A stretch of 64,000 nucleotides of DNA, taken from Lactobacillus paragasseri. GTDB taxonomy: Bacteria; Bacillota; Bacilli; Lactobacillales; Lactobacillaceae. Both the position numbers and the translations under genes were made by a program. The stretch spans positions 1,116,001 through 1,180,000 of the forward strand of contig NZ_AP018549.1 of the NCBI RefSeq assembly GCF_003584685.1, written 5' to 3'. This document shows, in pieces, positions 38,863-47,879 of this stretch. The notes under the pieces were generated by a model that saw only the letters and a list, made by a program, of their open reading frames with translations, did no database searches and was not told where the DNA came from. Within the stretch, counting starts at the first letter, position 1; each line of letters begins with the position of its first letter.

Positions 38863-40215
38863 ATGACTAATAATAATTCTGTACCTAAGAAACTCTCCTT
38901 TATATCAATATATTTCTTAGGTATTAATGCGGTCATTGGATCAGGAACTTTTCTGCTACCTTCTGTAATTTATCGTTACATGAACCTAACAGCAATTCTT
39001 GTTCTTCTATGTACTGCTGTCACTGTCAGCATGATTGCTTTGTGCTATGCTGACTTATCAAGCCGTTTTACACAATCAGGAGCAGCATGGCTTTATTCCT
39101 ATAATGCCTTTGGTCGCTTTGCTGGTTATGAACTCGGCATTTTCACTTGGTTTTTAGGTTGTACAACTCTTTCAGCTGAAGTAGTAGCTTTACTTACTGT
39201 CCTCAAGAGTTTTCTGCCGATTTTCAAAAATAATGCTATCTATATTGGTAGTATTATTTTCTTAATTTTATTATTTTCAGTTATTAATTTCTTTGGTAGA
39301 TCTTGGGTAAAAATTGTTAATAATATTTCAGCAGCTGCAAAGATAATTACTTTAATTGTCTTTATTATCCTCGGAGCTTTCTTCATTAAAAAATCAAACT
39401 TCACTCCCGTAATTCCGCATGCGGCTTTAACCGGTGTTACACCATTCTTCAAACATTTTGGCGATGCATTTACACCAATCTTTTATTTGTTTACTGGCTT
39501 TTCATTTATTCCGATTGCTGCAAAACAAATGAATAATCCAGAAAAGAATATCCCTCGAGTTTTGGTTGCCGTAATGACTAGTGTCACAATTCTTGATTGC
39601 TTAATGCTTTTAGTAGCAATTGGTTTAAGTGGTCAAAAATTAGGATCTTATTCTAATCCTCTAGCTAGTGCCTTAAAAACTGGCGTTGGTCAATGGGGTT
39701 TTGCTTTCATGATTATTGGAATGCTGATTTCAATTTTTGGTGTTGCTTTCAGCGCATCTTTTAATACTCCATCATTAATTGCTTCTCTTGCTAATGAACA
39801 TGGAATGTTACCAAAATGGATTGGAAAGAAAAATAAGCATGATGCACCTTGGGTAGGAATTATTTTCACAGCAATTCTATCTGCAGCCTTGGCTACTCAA
39901 AGCTACCTATTCCTTGTTTCATGTACTGTCTTAGCATCATTTGTTCAGTATGTGCCATCAATTTTAGCCGTTATTAAGTTTAAGCACAGTAATGAATATC
40001 CAACTCATGGTTTTTCTCTTCCTGGGAAATACACCATTCCAATTATTGCTTTAATTATTTCGTGCTATATGGTAACCAATTTTACGCCAAAGACATTACT
40101 TTTAGGCGCAGTAGTTGCTGTACTTGCTGCTGCATGTTATTTCTTTATTGATAAAGATGAAAAATTAGAAAAAGAGCATGAAAACTTCTTAGCTAAACTA
40201 AGACATATAAAATAA
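38863..40215 (+). CDS. APC family amino acid permease
   Basis: 450 residues with about twelve membrane helices. The N-terminus 'YFLGINAVIGSGTFLLPS' is the APC-superfamily helix-1 break motif; 'GAAWLYSYNAFGRFAGYELGIF' is the helix 3 region. Substrate cannot be read. Preceded by GAGAGG and ended by its own terminator, it appears monocistronic. Confidence 0.92.
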   Translation: MTNNNSVPKKLSFISIYFLGINAVIGSGTFLLPSVIYRYMNLTAILVLLCTAVTVSMIALCYADLSSRFTQSGAAWLYSYNAFGRFAGYELGIFTWFLGCTTLSAEVVALLTVLKSFLPIFKNNAIYIGSIIFLILLFSVINFFGRSWVKIVNNISAAAKIITLIVFIILGAFFIKKSNFTPVIPHAALTGVTPFFKHFGDAFTPIFYLFTGFSFIPIAAKQMNNPEKNIPRVLVAVMTSVTILDCLMLLVAIGLSGQKLGSYSNPLASALKTGVGQWGFAFMIIGMLISIFGVAFSASFNTPSLIASLANEHGMLPKWIGKKNKHDAPWVGIIFTAILSAALATQSYLFLVSCTVLASFVQYVPSILAVIKFKHSNEYPTHGFSLPGKYTIPIIALIISCYMVTNFTPKTLLLGAVVAVLAAACYFFIDKDEKLEKEHENFLAKLRHIK

Positions 40216-40227
40216 AAATTTGGATAA

Positions 40228-40267
40228 ATTAAAGAGCTTACGATTTTAAATCGCAAGCTCTTTTTTT
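40228..40267. terminator. Terminator between permease and wall-protein genes
   Basis: AAAGAGCTT(A)CGATT-TTAA-(ATCGC)AAGCTCTTT stem with T7 on the plus strand and A-rich 5' flank. Confidence 0.87.
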
Positions 40268-40283
40268 AGTTTCTATAATATTT

Positions 40284-41087
40284 TTAAAGTCTATTTTTTA
40301 TCTTTTTGCCGAAGATAGCAACTGCACCAATTGCTGCTACTAGTAACCCACCAATTACTACTAACGGGTTAACAGCCTTTCCTTCAGTTTCTGGTAATTG
40401 CGTAGCTACTGAAACAGGATTGGAAGATTTTTTACTATTTTTCTTATTATCTTTAGTATTGTTTACTACGCTGACATTCTTTTCAGTTACCGTAGTAGAA
40501 CCAAGATCTTTCACTACTACATCTTTATTAGTTTTTTCGCTACTATTCTTACTTGTATTTTCTTTAGCTACATCTTTCTTTACACTAGTAGTTTGCTTAG
40601 AAGCATTATCTTGCTGATCAGTAGCTGAAGTGGCAGAACCACTATTTAAGTCTTTCTTGCTTGCCTTGCTATCTTGACTTACAGCAGTATCTTTAACAGT
40701 TACATAAACTGCAAGCCTTGACCTTGATCCGTCAGGAAAAGTCACATAAACAGTGCCGTAACTAGTACCTACCTTGTTAATTTCAGGAGTTTTATCCCAG
40801 TTGGCAACTGTACCAGCTGGAACTGTACTCCAATTAGAAATGCCACTTGTTGCGTCTGGTAAAACGCCTTTGGTAGTGGTTAAAGTTTTAACTGATAAAG
40901 GATTAGTATAAGCTTGTAAGTTTTTATGTTGCTCAAGCTGAGTTTGATAAGTCTTTGCTTGCTCAGCACCTGCATTTGCACTATCAGTACTTGCTGCAAA
41001 AGCAGTACCATTTAAACTTAAAGAAGCCAGCAACGCTGCTGCTCCTAAACCAGTCATTATGTTTCTTTTCTTAATTTGTCTCATCAT
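40284..41087 (-). CDS. Wall-anchored Rib-domain surface protein with LPETE motif
   Basis: 267 residues. A signal peptide ends at TAFAA-S (about residue 31). One Rib/alpha-like repeat lies at ~85-131 ('WSTVPAGTVANWDKTPEIN' then 'SYGTVYVTFPDGS'). A Ser/Lys/Thr-rich stalk follows. The C-terminus is a sortase signal with LPETE at 231-235, a hydrophobic helix and KKIKNRL. The residue after T is E, not the canonical G. Single Rib repeats with a short stalk are seen in lactobacilli. Likely an adhesin or surface-charge protein. Confidence 0.83.
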   Translation of the reverse strand: MMRQIKKRNIMTGLGAAALLASLSLNGTAFAASTDSANAGAEQAKTYQTQLEQHKNLQAYTNPLSVKTLTTTKGVLPDATSGISNWSTVPAGTVANWDKTPEINKVGTSYGTVYVTFPDGSRSRLAVYVTVKDTAVSQDSKASKKDLNSGSATSATDQQDNASKQTTSVKKDVAKENTSKNSSEKTNKDVVVKDLGSTTVTEKNVSVVNNTKDNKKNSKKSSNPVSVATQLPETEGKAVNPLVVIGGLLVAAIGAVAIFGKKIKNRL

Positions 41088-41304
41088 AATTCACGCTCCT
41101 CAGCAAGGTAAGCTATACTTTAACTTGCTGTTCTATTTACTTTTATTATACAGTAGTTTTACAAAAATATTACAAATTAATAGATTTTTTACATTCTTTG
41201 TAATATTTTAAGAAATCGCTACTTTTAGCGCTTTCATTATCTTTATATCATATCTATTTTTAAAAGCCAAAAGTTTATACTTGAGATCACGATGAGATAT
41301 TTTT

Positions 41305-41688
41305 CTAACTAGCTAGATAAGTTAAAGCAACTTGCAACTGAGTTAGATCGCTCAAAGTCTGTGCCATATTCTCTAGATCAACAATCTGATAAATTTCTGA
41401 ATTATCTTCATCAAATTCAAAACCAGCACCAATTACAATATCAGCTGCTTCTTCAAGTAAATCAAAATTTTCTTGAGCTGGATCTAATTTGAACAATGTT
41501 CCACCATCATCTGTAATTCGGTACGCTCCGTCCTTTTCCTTCTCGATCCAGCAATACACTAAATCACCATAAGCACCAATTAGCGGTGTTGCAACTTCAA
41601 TGTCTTCTCCAGCTTGAATAAATTGAATATTTTGTTTTAACCAGTCGAATGAAGCATGTTTAATTAATTTTAATTCAGATTCTTCCAT
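41305..41688 (-). CDS. DUF1828-like protein (first of two)
   Basis: About 127 residues, acidic, with 'GDLVYCWIEKEKDGAYRITDDGGTL' near residue 46, the core DUF1828 pattern (an aromatic strand followed by DDG). DUF1828 is of unknown function and is often phage- or island-associated. Start set at the ATG with GGGGAG 8 nt upstream; a GTG three codons earlier lies in that site. A second similar gene follows upstream at 41765. Confidence 0.62.
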   Translation of the reverse strand: MEESELKLIKHASFDWLKQNIQFIQAGEDIEVATPLIGAYGDLVYCWIEKEKDGAYRITDDGGTLFKLDPAQENFDLLEEAADIVIGAGFEFDEDNSEIYQIVDLENMAQTLSDLTQLQVALTYLAS

Positions 41689-41731
41689 TTTTATCACTCC
41701 CCTATTTTCAACAAATTATAACCTAAAATGG

Positions 41732-41766
41732 CAAAAAAAAAGAAGCCTGATTATAGTGACTTCTTT
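41732..41766 (-). terminator. Terminator-like hairpin between the two DUF1828-like genes
   Basis: AAAGAAG / CTTCTTT 7-bp stem with 14-nt loop followed by a T9 run on the minus strand. Confidence 0.6.
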
Positions 41767-42169
41767 AATATCTATTAAGTTGAGCAAACTCAACTACTCG
41801 ATTCAATAATTGAGTAAAGTTATTAACTTCACTCCTCAAATCGCGACTATTGATATAATCACGAGTTAATTCACCACGATCATCAAGCAAAACGCCAAAT
41901 TCACTAGCTAAACGTGCAACATCAGCCGCAATACTTGAAAAACTTCCAATATTATCATCAATCATTTTAGCGGTGAAAACACGATCATTTAAAGCATAAG
42001 TTCCATTAGGATATACAATCAAATTAAAGTGGATCATATCATTTAACCCATCGACAACATTAGTAGAAACCCGGTACTCATTATCATCGACTGGCTCAAT
42101 AGAAAATGCAGAACTGATTCCATTATCATCTCTAAAAGATTTCATCATAACGTCTTCAAGATCATACAT
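41765..42169 (-). CDS. DUF1828-like protein (second of two)
   Basis: About 134 residues with the same layout as its neighbour: a strand pair 'MIHFNLIVYPNGTYALNDRVF' in place of the DDG block, then an acidic helical half ('IAADVARLASEFGVLLDDRG', 'LLNRVVEFAQLN'). Probably a divergent paralogue or partner of the gene at 41305. ATG at 42169 has GGAGG at 8 nt; the upstream TTG lies in that site. Confidence 0.55.
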   Translation of the reverse strand: MYDLEDVMMKSFRDDNGISSAFSIEPVDDNEYRVSTNVVDGLNDMIHFNLIVYPNGTYALNDRVFTAKMIDDNIGSFSSIAADVARLASEFGVLLDDRGELTRDYINSRDLRSEVNNFTQLLNRVVEFAQLNRY

Positions 42170-42373
42170 AAGATTGACCTCCAACCTCTTTATTTAACAA
42201 ATTAATTAACTACACTTTCTATTATATCTTTTCTCTCACCGAATTTGTTCTTTAAGCTTCTAAATTTGAAAAATATATATTATTTTCATATAAAGTTAAA
42301 ATAGCCTAATTTTGCTATCTTATATCGAGAATTTTGGTTATAATAAAGGAAGTTTTAAGTGGAGGAATTTAAT

Positions 42374-43012
42374 TTGAAAAAGTTAATTGTTGGTGCTTTA
42401 AGTTGTGGTCTTTTGTTACTTGCAGGTTGCCGTAATAACTTAGTGGAACCTAAACATAAGTCTTCCGCGGATGATTATGCAATCATTCAATCTTCTTCTC
42501 ATAAGAAGTCACATAAGAAAGTGGAACAGCCTAAAAAGAAGAGCGAAGATAAAAAGAAAAAAGATAAAGATAAGTCTAAAGATGAAAATAAAAAGATGGA
42601 TGATCAAATTGACACCCTTAATAAGAATGAAAATAACTCAAGCTCAGAAGCTCAAAGTTCCAGTTCAGCTCTTCCATCTTTAAATAATTCTAAGCGCGAA
42701 AACAGTACTGAAACCAATAGAAGCTTAAAATCAAACTTTGGTACTTCTTTATATACTCTTCCTCGTCAAAATTATAGTTATTACACTCCAAAAAGCAATT
42801 ACTATTACAGTAATAATTGGTCAACTAATAATAACACCGATTCAAGCCATCAAAATTCAGCTGTAAGTAATTCTAAATCAGAACCAAGTACATCAACTTC
42901 AAGTTCTTCATCCAATGATGCTTCAACTTCAACTGAAGAAAAGCAATCACCAACTACTCAGAATAATGATTCTAATTCAAGCGAATCAAGTGAAGATGTT
43001 CAAAATGACTAA
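42374..43012 (+). CDS. Low-complexity lipoprotein
   Basis: About 212 residues. The TTG at 42374 has GGAGG at 7-8 nt and gives a short signal peptide ending in lipobox LLAGC (Cys at residue 19). The mature part is a Lys-rich segment, then Ser/Asn/Thr/Tyr-rich low complexity ('NYYYSNNWSTNNNTDSS') with no known domain. A membrane-anchored extracellular protein of unknown function. A TATAAT at 42339-42344 is a likely -10. Confidence 0.72.
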   Translation: MKKLIVGALSCGLLLLAGCRNNLVEPKHKSSADDYAIIQSSSHKKSHKKVEQPKKKSEDKKKKDKDKSKDENKKMDDQIDTLNKNENNSSSEAQSSSSALPSLNNSKRENSTETNRSLKSNFGTSLYTLPRQNYSYYTPKSNYYYSNNWSTNNNTDSSHQNSAVSNSKSEPSTSTSSSSSNDASTSTEEKQSPTTQNNDSNSSESSEDVQND

Positions 43013-43013
43013 T

Positions 43014-43045
43014 ATGAAAGGCACTCTGTTGAGTGCCTTTTTTAG
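43014..43045 (+). terminator. Terminator of lipoprotein gene
   Basis: AAAGGCACTC-TGTT-GAGTGCCTTTTTT; perfect stem and T tail. It overlaps the convergent Nudix gene stop. Confidence 0.9.
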
Positions 43046-43485
43046 TAGGTTTGATCTATTTTTCCATCTAGTAAATGTTCGCTTAAATTTTTATCAAAGA
43101 AAACTGGTAAATCGTGATCAAAATTATAGGCTAATTTTTTACTTGTCAATTCTTCCTTTGTCATCCAGGTCAATTTTCCTTCATCAGAAGCTTTTACTGT
43201 TCCAGTAAACTCAGTAGCTACATAAAAAAATACTAAATATCGTTCATCATTTTTGTCAAAGAATTGTTTTACTCCAACTAAATGCGGATTCTTAATTAAG
43301 AGACCTGTTTCTTCCTTTATTTCTCTAACTACAGAATCATGAAAAGACTCATGCGATTCAACGTGGCCACCGGGAAACGTTAAACCAGGCCAAACAGGAT
43401 CATTTCGATCAAGAACTAAAATTTTATCTTTTTTCTTAATCATACACATATTAGTTAAAGTTACAGGCTCAGAACGTTTCATCAT
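43042..43485 (-). CDS. Nudix hydrolase (MutT-like)
   Basis: 147 residues with a complete Nudix box: G-HVESH-E-SFHDSVV-REIKEETG (near residue 39). N-terminus 'TLTNMCMIKKKDKILVLDRND' is typical of 8-oxo-dGTP diphosphatase-like members. Substrate is not determined. Confidence 0.87.
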   Translation of the reverse strand: MMKRSEPVTLTNMCMIKKKDKILVLDRNDPVWPGLTFPGGHVESHESFHDSVVREIKEETGLLIKNPHLVGVKQFFDKNDERYLVFFYVATEFTGTVKASDEGKLTWMTKEELTSKKLAYNFDHDLPVFFDKNLSEHLLDGKIDQTY

Positions 43486-43605
43486 TTAAGGTTTCACTTT
43501 CTATAATAATTAAGTTTTATTTTACTACTATCGATTCATTTTTCTAAATACTTATTTATTAGTATAATTAATATACATAGATTAGAGTTTTAGAAGGAAT
43601 TAAAA

Positions 43606-44445
43606 ATGACTTTGCAAATTAATACCCGTGTTGATTCTATCACATGGCCACTAAACCAAAACTTAACTAACCAAGAGATAATTTCTCAATTAGAGTTGAC
43701 TGTAACTGAAAATGGACAGCTTATTTCAAATGACAATTTAAGTATTAATAAAAAAGCTGTTAACCGTTCAGAAGCAGGCGTTTATCCGGTAATCATCACT
43801 GCAATTGGTTCTAATAACGAATATGCAACTAAGAAAATTCAAGCCTGGGTCACTGATAAGAATAATGTAAATAGTACTACTCGCCCTCCAGTGCAACCTA
43901 CTCCTGCTCCACAATATAAGACACCATCTCAAACACCTAGTCCAAAAAAGAAAAGCAAGAAAAAAGTTGTCTATATTGTGCTTGGCGTTCTTGTATTATT
44001 AATTGCAATTATTTTTGGAATTTCAGCCTGCCAAGCACATAATGATACTGTTCAAAATGAACAAGCTCAAAGTAATGCGCTCAATAATACTAATAGCAAG
44101 TTAGATAATTTGTCAGAGCAAAACAAGCAACTAATGCAACAAAACAAAGAATTGCAGAATGCAATCAATAATTATAAGCAAGATCAAAATAAGGAAGAAT
44201 TGCAGAATCAATTAGATCAAATTAAGAATGAAAATCAACAATTGAAAAATAATGCAGCTAATAATCAAGCCTTGCAAAATCAAATTGATCAATTGGGCTC
44301 TACGATTGATCAAATTAAGCAAAATCCTAATCAAGCTGATTCTTTGCTGAATCAAATGAAAAATAATCAAAATGAATTTATGCAAAATTTGAATGCAACT
44401 TTTCAAAAATTAGTTAGCGATTTTCAACAATTGATTGGTAAATAA
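43606..44445 (+). CDS. Membrane protein with N-terminal Ig-like domain and C-terminal coiled coil
   Basis: 279 residues. Residues ~1-88 look like a bacterial Ig-like beta domain ('AVNRSEAGVYPVIITAIGSNNE'), unusual in having no signal peptide. A Pro/Lys linker leads to one membrane helix (VVYIVLGVLVLLIAIIFGISA, ~126-146), followed by ~130 residues of Gln/Asn-rich heptad coiled coil. If the N-terminus is inside, the coiled coil is extracellular. Function not recognised. Confidence 0.65.
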   Translation: MTLQINTRVDSITWPLNQNLTNQEIISQLELTVTENGQLISNDNLSINKKAVNRSEAGVYPVIITAIGSNNEYATKKIQAWVTDKNNVNSTTRPPVQPTPAPQYKTPSQTPSPKKKSKKKVVYIVLGVLVLLIAIIFGISACQAHNDTVQNEQAQSNALNNTNSKLDNLSEQNKQLMQQNKELQNAINNYKQDQNKEELQNQLDQIKNENQQLKNNAANNQALQNQIDQLGSTIDQIKQNPNQADSLLNQMKNNQNEFMQNLNATFQKLVSDFQQLIGK

Positions 44446-44454
44446 GTGTACTTT

Positions 44455-44492
44455 AAAAAGGATGTTTCTGGTGTATAGAAACATCCTTTTTT
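44455..44492 (+). terminator. Terminator of coiled-coil membrane protein gene
   Basis: AAAAAGGATGTTTC ... GAAACATCCTTTTTT stem and T tail. Confidence 0.88.
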
Positions 44493-44566
44493 GATGGCTC
44501 CCCTGGCGTAGAGAAAACTAAAAGTTCCTTGATTTATCAGTCCATTACTTTGATTAATAAAACAAA

Positions 44567-44602
44567 AAGACCCAACATCAAAAATGATGCTGGTCCTCTC
44601 TT
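44567..44602 (-). terminator. Terminator of htpX
   Basis: GACC(C)A(A)CATCA-AAAA-TGATG(C)TGGTC hairpin with TTTTTGTTTT on the minus strand. Confidence 0.8.
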
Positions 44603-45520
44603 CTACTCAATCTTATCGCTATTCTTCAACCGCTCTATTCTTTTATCTAGCGGTGGATGATCAGAAAATAGTCGATCAATCCAATTACCTGGATGTGGTA
44701 AGTTGAAGTATAAATGCTCCAAAGCTAAATCTTGAGAATTAATTTCTGGTGTTGATTCGCTTTCTTCCATTTTTTCAAGTTTAGACAAAGCTGAAATCAA
44801 TCCGCTTGGTTCACGTGTTAAGTCAACTGAACCTATATCGGCCAAATATTCTCTTTGACGCGAAACTAATAAAAACAATAACTTAGCTAGTGGAATACCA
44901 ATAATCGAAATAATCCCACCAACTATAATTAAAAACATAGCAAAAAATTTAATAATCAGTCCTAGCCAGCCCTTGCTTTCGCTAGTCAATACTCCCCAAC
45001 CAAATAATACGATTCCAATCCCAGTTATGGTAATCAAACTGGTCAAAGCACTAGCTAAAACTGTAATGCGTGTATCATAATTTCTAATATGAGAAAGTTC
45101 ATGTCCGATAACGCCTTGCACTTCTTTCTTGTTCATCATACTCAACAGCCCTTGCGTAAGAGCCAAACTTGCATGTTCAGGATCGCGTCCCGTTGCAAAA
45201 GCATTCGGATCTGGATCAGGAGTAATGTAAATTTTAGGAACCGGTAAGCCTCCTGCTAGACAGAGTTCCTCAACAAGCTCGTATATTTCAGGATCACTTT
45301 CTTTAGTAATCTCAACCGCATTCGTAACTTTCATTAAATGCTGCGTGGCATCAAAATATACGTGTGCAATATAGATCAAACCAATGATAAAAAATCCAAT
45401 CCCAACATATTTTGTAAAAATCATTCCAAGAAAAATACTTAATATAAGTAATAAAGCAGTATACAATCCCAAAATGATCCATGTATTCCGCTTATTTTGT
45501 TCTATTTGTTTATATAGCAT
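44603..45520 (-). CDS. htpX: HtpX family membrane zinc metalloprotease
   Basis: About 305 residues with paired N-terminal helices, zinc site GHELSH near residue 140, 'GRDPEHASLALTQGLL' before it and 'ADIGSVDLTREPSGLISALSKLE' with the third ligand region. Membrane quality-control protease. The partner lemA, often adjacent in lactobacilli, is not beside it here. ATG at 45520 has GGAGTGGG directly ahead. Confidence 0.92.
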   Translation of the reverse strand: MLYKQIEQNKRNTWIILGLYTALLLILSIFLGMIFTKYVGIGFFIIGLIYIAHVYFDATQHLMKVTNAVEITKESDPEIYELVEELCLAGGLPVPKIYITPDPDPNAFATGRDPEHASLALTQGLLSMMNKKEVQGVIGHELSHIRNYDTRITVLASALTSLITITGIGIVLFGWGVLTSESKGWLGLIIKFFAMFLIIVGGIISIIGIPLAKLLFLLVSRQREYLADIGSVDLTREPSGLISALSKLEKMEESESTPEINSQDLALEHLYFNLPHPGNWIDRLFSDHPPLDKRIERLKNSDKIE

Positions 45521-45610
45521 TTCCCACTCCAACTATTTATGCTAAAAGTCTATGAGTTTAATTACCTAAAACCTTTAATAAAAATATTTATTTACCTTAT
45601 TTAAAATATT

Positions 45611-46036
45611 CTAATTTGCCAAGTAAACTTTGATTACCAACTCCAAATTTTTACCATCCCAATGGAAGTTTTTTACTCGACCAAATAAAAGATTACCAGA
45701 GTCAATCAAACGACTAAAAATTAAATTATGTTCACGTGGAATATAACCTAATTTTAGCCCAGCCGGAGTAGCTACAGAAATAGCATTTTTATCGTACTTA
45801 TTATCAGCCTCACGTATTAATAGAACGGGATCATTCTCTTTTAGACGAGGAATTACCTTATCTTCAAGATGTAAATAGTCAGAACCACGTACTTCACAAC
45901 CATATAGAAATGTGCTGTGACTCTCTCCTGATTGTTTATAAAAAACTTTTTTCAAATCAGTAACCTGATTTTCTAACTTATCAATTCTATCCATTAAGTC
46001 TGTAATTAAAATATCGTCATTTCTATAAATACTCAT
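45611..46036 (-). CDS. HIRAN domain protein
   Basis: About 141 residues. A short N-terminal coiled coil (MDRIDKLENQVTDLKKVF) is followed by a HIRAN domain: 'FLYGCEVRGSDY', 'DPVLLIREADNKYDKNAISV' and 'LGYIPREHN'. HIRAN domains bind single-stranded 3' DNA ends and usually sit in helicases or nucleases; here the domain is free-standing. ATG follows AAGGAGGTCG. Role unknown. Confidence 0.78.
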   Translation of the reverse strand: MSIYRNDDILITDLMDRIDKLENQVTDLKKVFYKQSGESHSTFLYGCEVRGSDYLHLEDKVIPRLKENDPVLLIREADNKYDKNAISVATPAGLKLGYIPREHNLIFSRLIDSGNLLFGRVKNFHWDGKNLELVIKVYLAN

Positions 46037-46339
46037 TGTCCGGTCGACCTCCTTTGTTACATTTATTGAATCAATTCTAACTCTATGCTTACTATAAATT
46101 TTTAAAATCAATTATTCAACAGAATCATGAATTTTATCCTTGGGCGAAATATCCTTAAATCCTTCTAATTAAGATAGTTGCATTATTATAATATTAGAAA
46201 ATAAACATACCGCGCCCTGAGGAAAAGATCCGCAATGATTCTTTGCTTGTCTAATTTCATGTAATCCATAAAATCAAATGGAAATTGAATAGTAATCTAG
46301 TTTCATTAAAATTACTTTACCTTGTCAAGTACTTGTAAT

Positions 46340-46576
46340 TTAATCGCACCAAACTCCGTCTTTAAGTAAGAAACCCAACATTAAGGCAGCAATTTGATCT
46401 GCATAGTCACCAAATTCTGCTTCTCTGCAAACTTGAATTTTATAATCTAAACCAACTTTCTTTGATGCTTTTCTCATGTTAACAGCTATAAAACCTGATG
46501 ATGCACTTAAACCACATACTAATAAAACAATCTTAGTCGTTTTTAAATTATTTATTAATATTATTTTTCTTGACAC
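46340..46576 (-). pseudogene. PTS lactose/cellobiose EIIB-like fragment
   Basis: 78 residues. 'TKIVLLVCGLSASSGFIAVNMRKA' resembles the phospho-cysteine loop of cellobiose-type EIIB (usual start 'IMLVCAAGMSTS'), then the frame loses similarity near 'DQIAALMLGFLLKDGVWCD'. No other PTS component is nearby. GTG start, weak signals. Probably a decayed remnant; 46112-46339 beyond it holds no supported gene. Confidence 0.5.
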
Positions 46577-46658
46577 TTATAAACAGGCACTTATATTTAA
46601 AATAGACTTTTGCACTGTAGGGGGTTAAAATGATTTGGTGGATATCAAAAAATTTCAA

Positions 46659-46717
46659 TAAAAAAGAGAACATTTTGTAGTAACTTGTAGTGACCCACAA
46701 AAATCGCTCTCTTTTTT
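46659..46717 (-). terminator. Terminator of XRE-ImmA gene
   Basis: AAAAAAGAGA ... TCTCTTTTTT closes a longer imperfect stem containing TTTTGTG repeats; 44 nt past the stop. Confidence 0.7.
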
Positions 46718-46760
46718 CAAACTGGTAATTATTTCATAAACATTAAATAATTTTTTCACA

Positions 46761-47879
46761 TTAGAAACTTCTTAATTTAATTATTTCTCCTTTAAATTTG
46801 CTTATATCAACACCAATTATTTGTGACAAAACTTCATTAGGTATAGAAACTTGATATTGAGAAGCAATATTATTACTAAGCAAACTTGGATTAAGTAGGT
46901 GGTTGTCTACTAACAAATTGAATGCTTCTTTAAAAGCTTCAGGTTTCATTAATTCAATTTTTTCATCGCCAGGTTCTTTTTTTCGCCATTTTTTATAGCT
47001 TATTCTTTTTTGTAATTTTAAATAATTATCTGCATCAATTAGTCGTAAGCCTCTAGCTCTTACGATCATTGCATTCATTGAAGTATACCATTTAAATTTT
47101 AAGGCTATATAATGCTCCAAATCATTTTCAAATCCCAAAACAGACTTGGTAAACGTATCTGAAGGTAACAAAAAGCAGGATGCAAATTCTTCTGCTTCTT
47201 GTTCCATTTTACGATACTCCTCTTTTTCTATTATTTGCGGATTTACTCCCGAATGTAATACATAATGTCCTAATTCATGTGCAAGACTAAACTGCTGACT
47301 GAAGAAATTATCACTATTCGAATCTAAAGCTACTATAAAATACGATCGGTCACCAATACTCATCCATCCACTATGTGCGTTTACTTTTTTAGAGTTGGTT
47401 TGCACTATATATACTATTATCCCGTGTTCTTCTAGTAACCGCATCATATTAGGAATCGGATCAGTTCCCAATCTCCAAGTTTTTCTAATATAATTTGCAG
47501 CATCTTCAGGATTATCAAAAGTTACATTAAATTTCGATAATTTTGGAAATTCAAGAGTTTCCTCAAAATAATCACGAACATAACATGCAACTTTTTGATA
47601 AAACTCACTTGGTCTTTTTTCTGTCTGAGTAGCTGTCAATCTACTTCTATAAAAGGTCCCTAAACTATGAAAATTATTGATATCCGGTTCAGTAAAAAAA
47701 TTAATGGGAAATTTCAAAACACTGACTATTTTCTGAAAAGTTTCTAAACTTGGTTCACCAGTTTCCCTTTCATATCTAGAAATCATTTGTTTAGTAATTC
47801 CAACCCGCTTTGCAAGTTCAGTAATTGTCATTTTTCTAAAATAACGTGCTTCCTTTAAACGTGTCCCATTTAACTTCAT
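46761..47879 (-). CDS. XRE regulator fused to ImmA/IrrE metallopeptidase
   Basis: 372 residues: helix-turn-helix at ~5-60 ('ITELAKRVGITKQMISRYERETG') and an ImmA/IrrE (DUF955) zinc protease domain with HELGH at 201-205 and downstream EAEEFASCFLLPSD. Such fusions respond to damage or phage signals or act as the regulator of toxin-antitoxin pairs. Its ATG shares the A of the upstream gene's stop (TAATG), so the two products are probably made together. Confidence 0.87.
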   Translation of the reverse strand: MKLNGTRLKEARYFRKMTITELAKRVGITKQMISRYERETGEPSLETFQKIVSVLKFPINFFTEPDINNFHSLGTFYRSRLTATQTEKRPSEFYQKVACYVRDYFEETLEFPKLSKFNVTFDNPEDAANYIRKTWRLGTDPIPNMMRLLEEHGIIVYIVQTNSKKVNAHSGWMSIGDRSYFIVALDSNSDNFFSQQFSLAHELGHYVLHSGVNPQIIEKEEYRKMEQEAEEFASCFLLPSDTFTKSVLGFENDLEHYIALKFKWYTSMNAMIVRARGLRLIDADNYLKLQKRISYKKWRKKEPGDEKIELMKPEAFKEAFNLLVDNHLLNPSLLSNNIASQYQVSIPNEVLSQIIGVDISKFKGEIIKLRSF

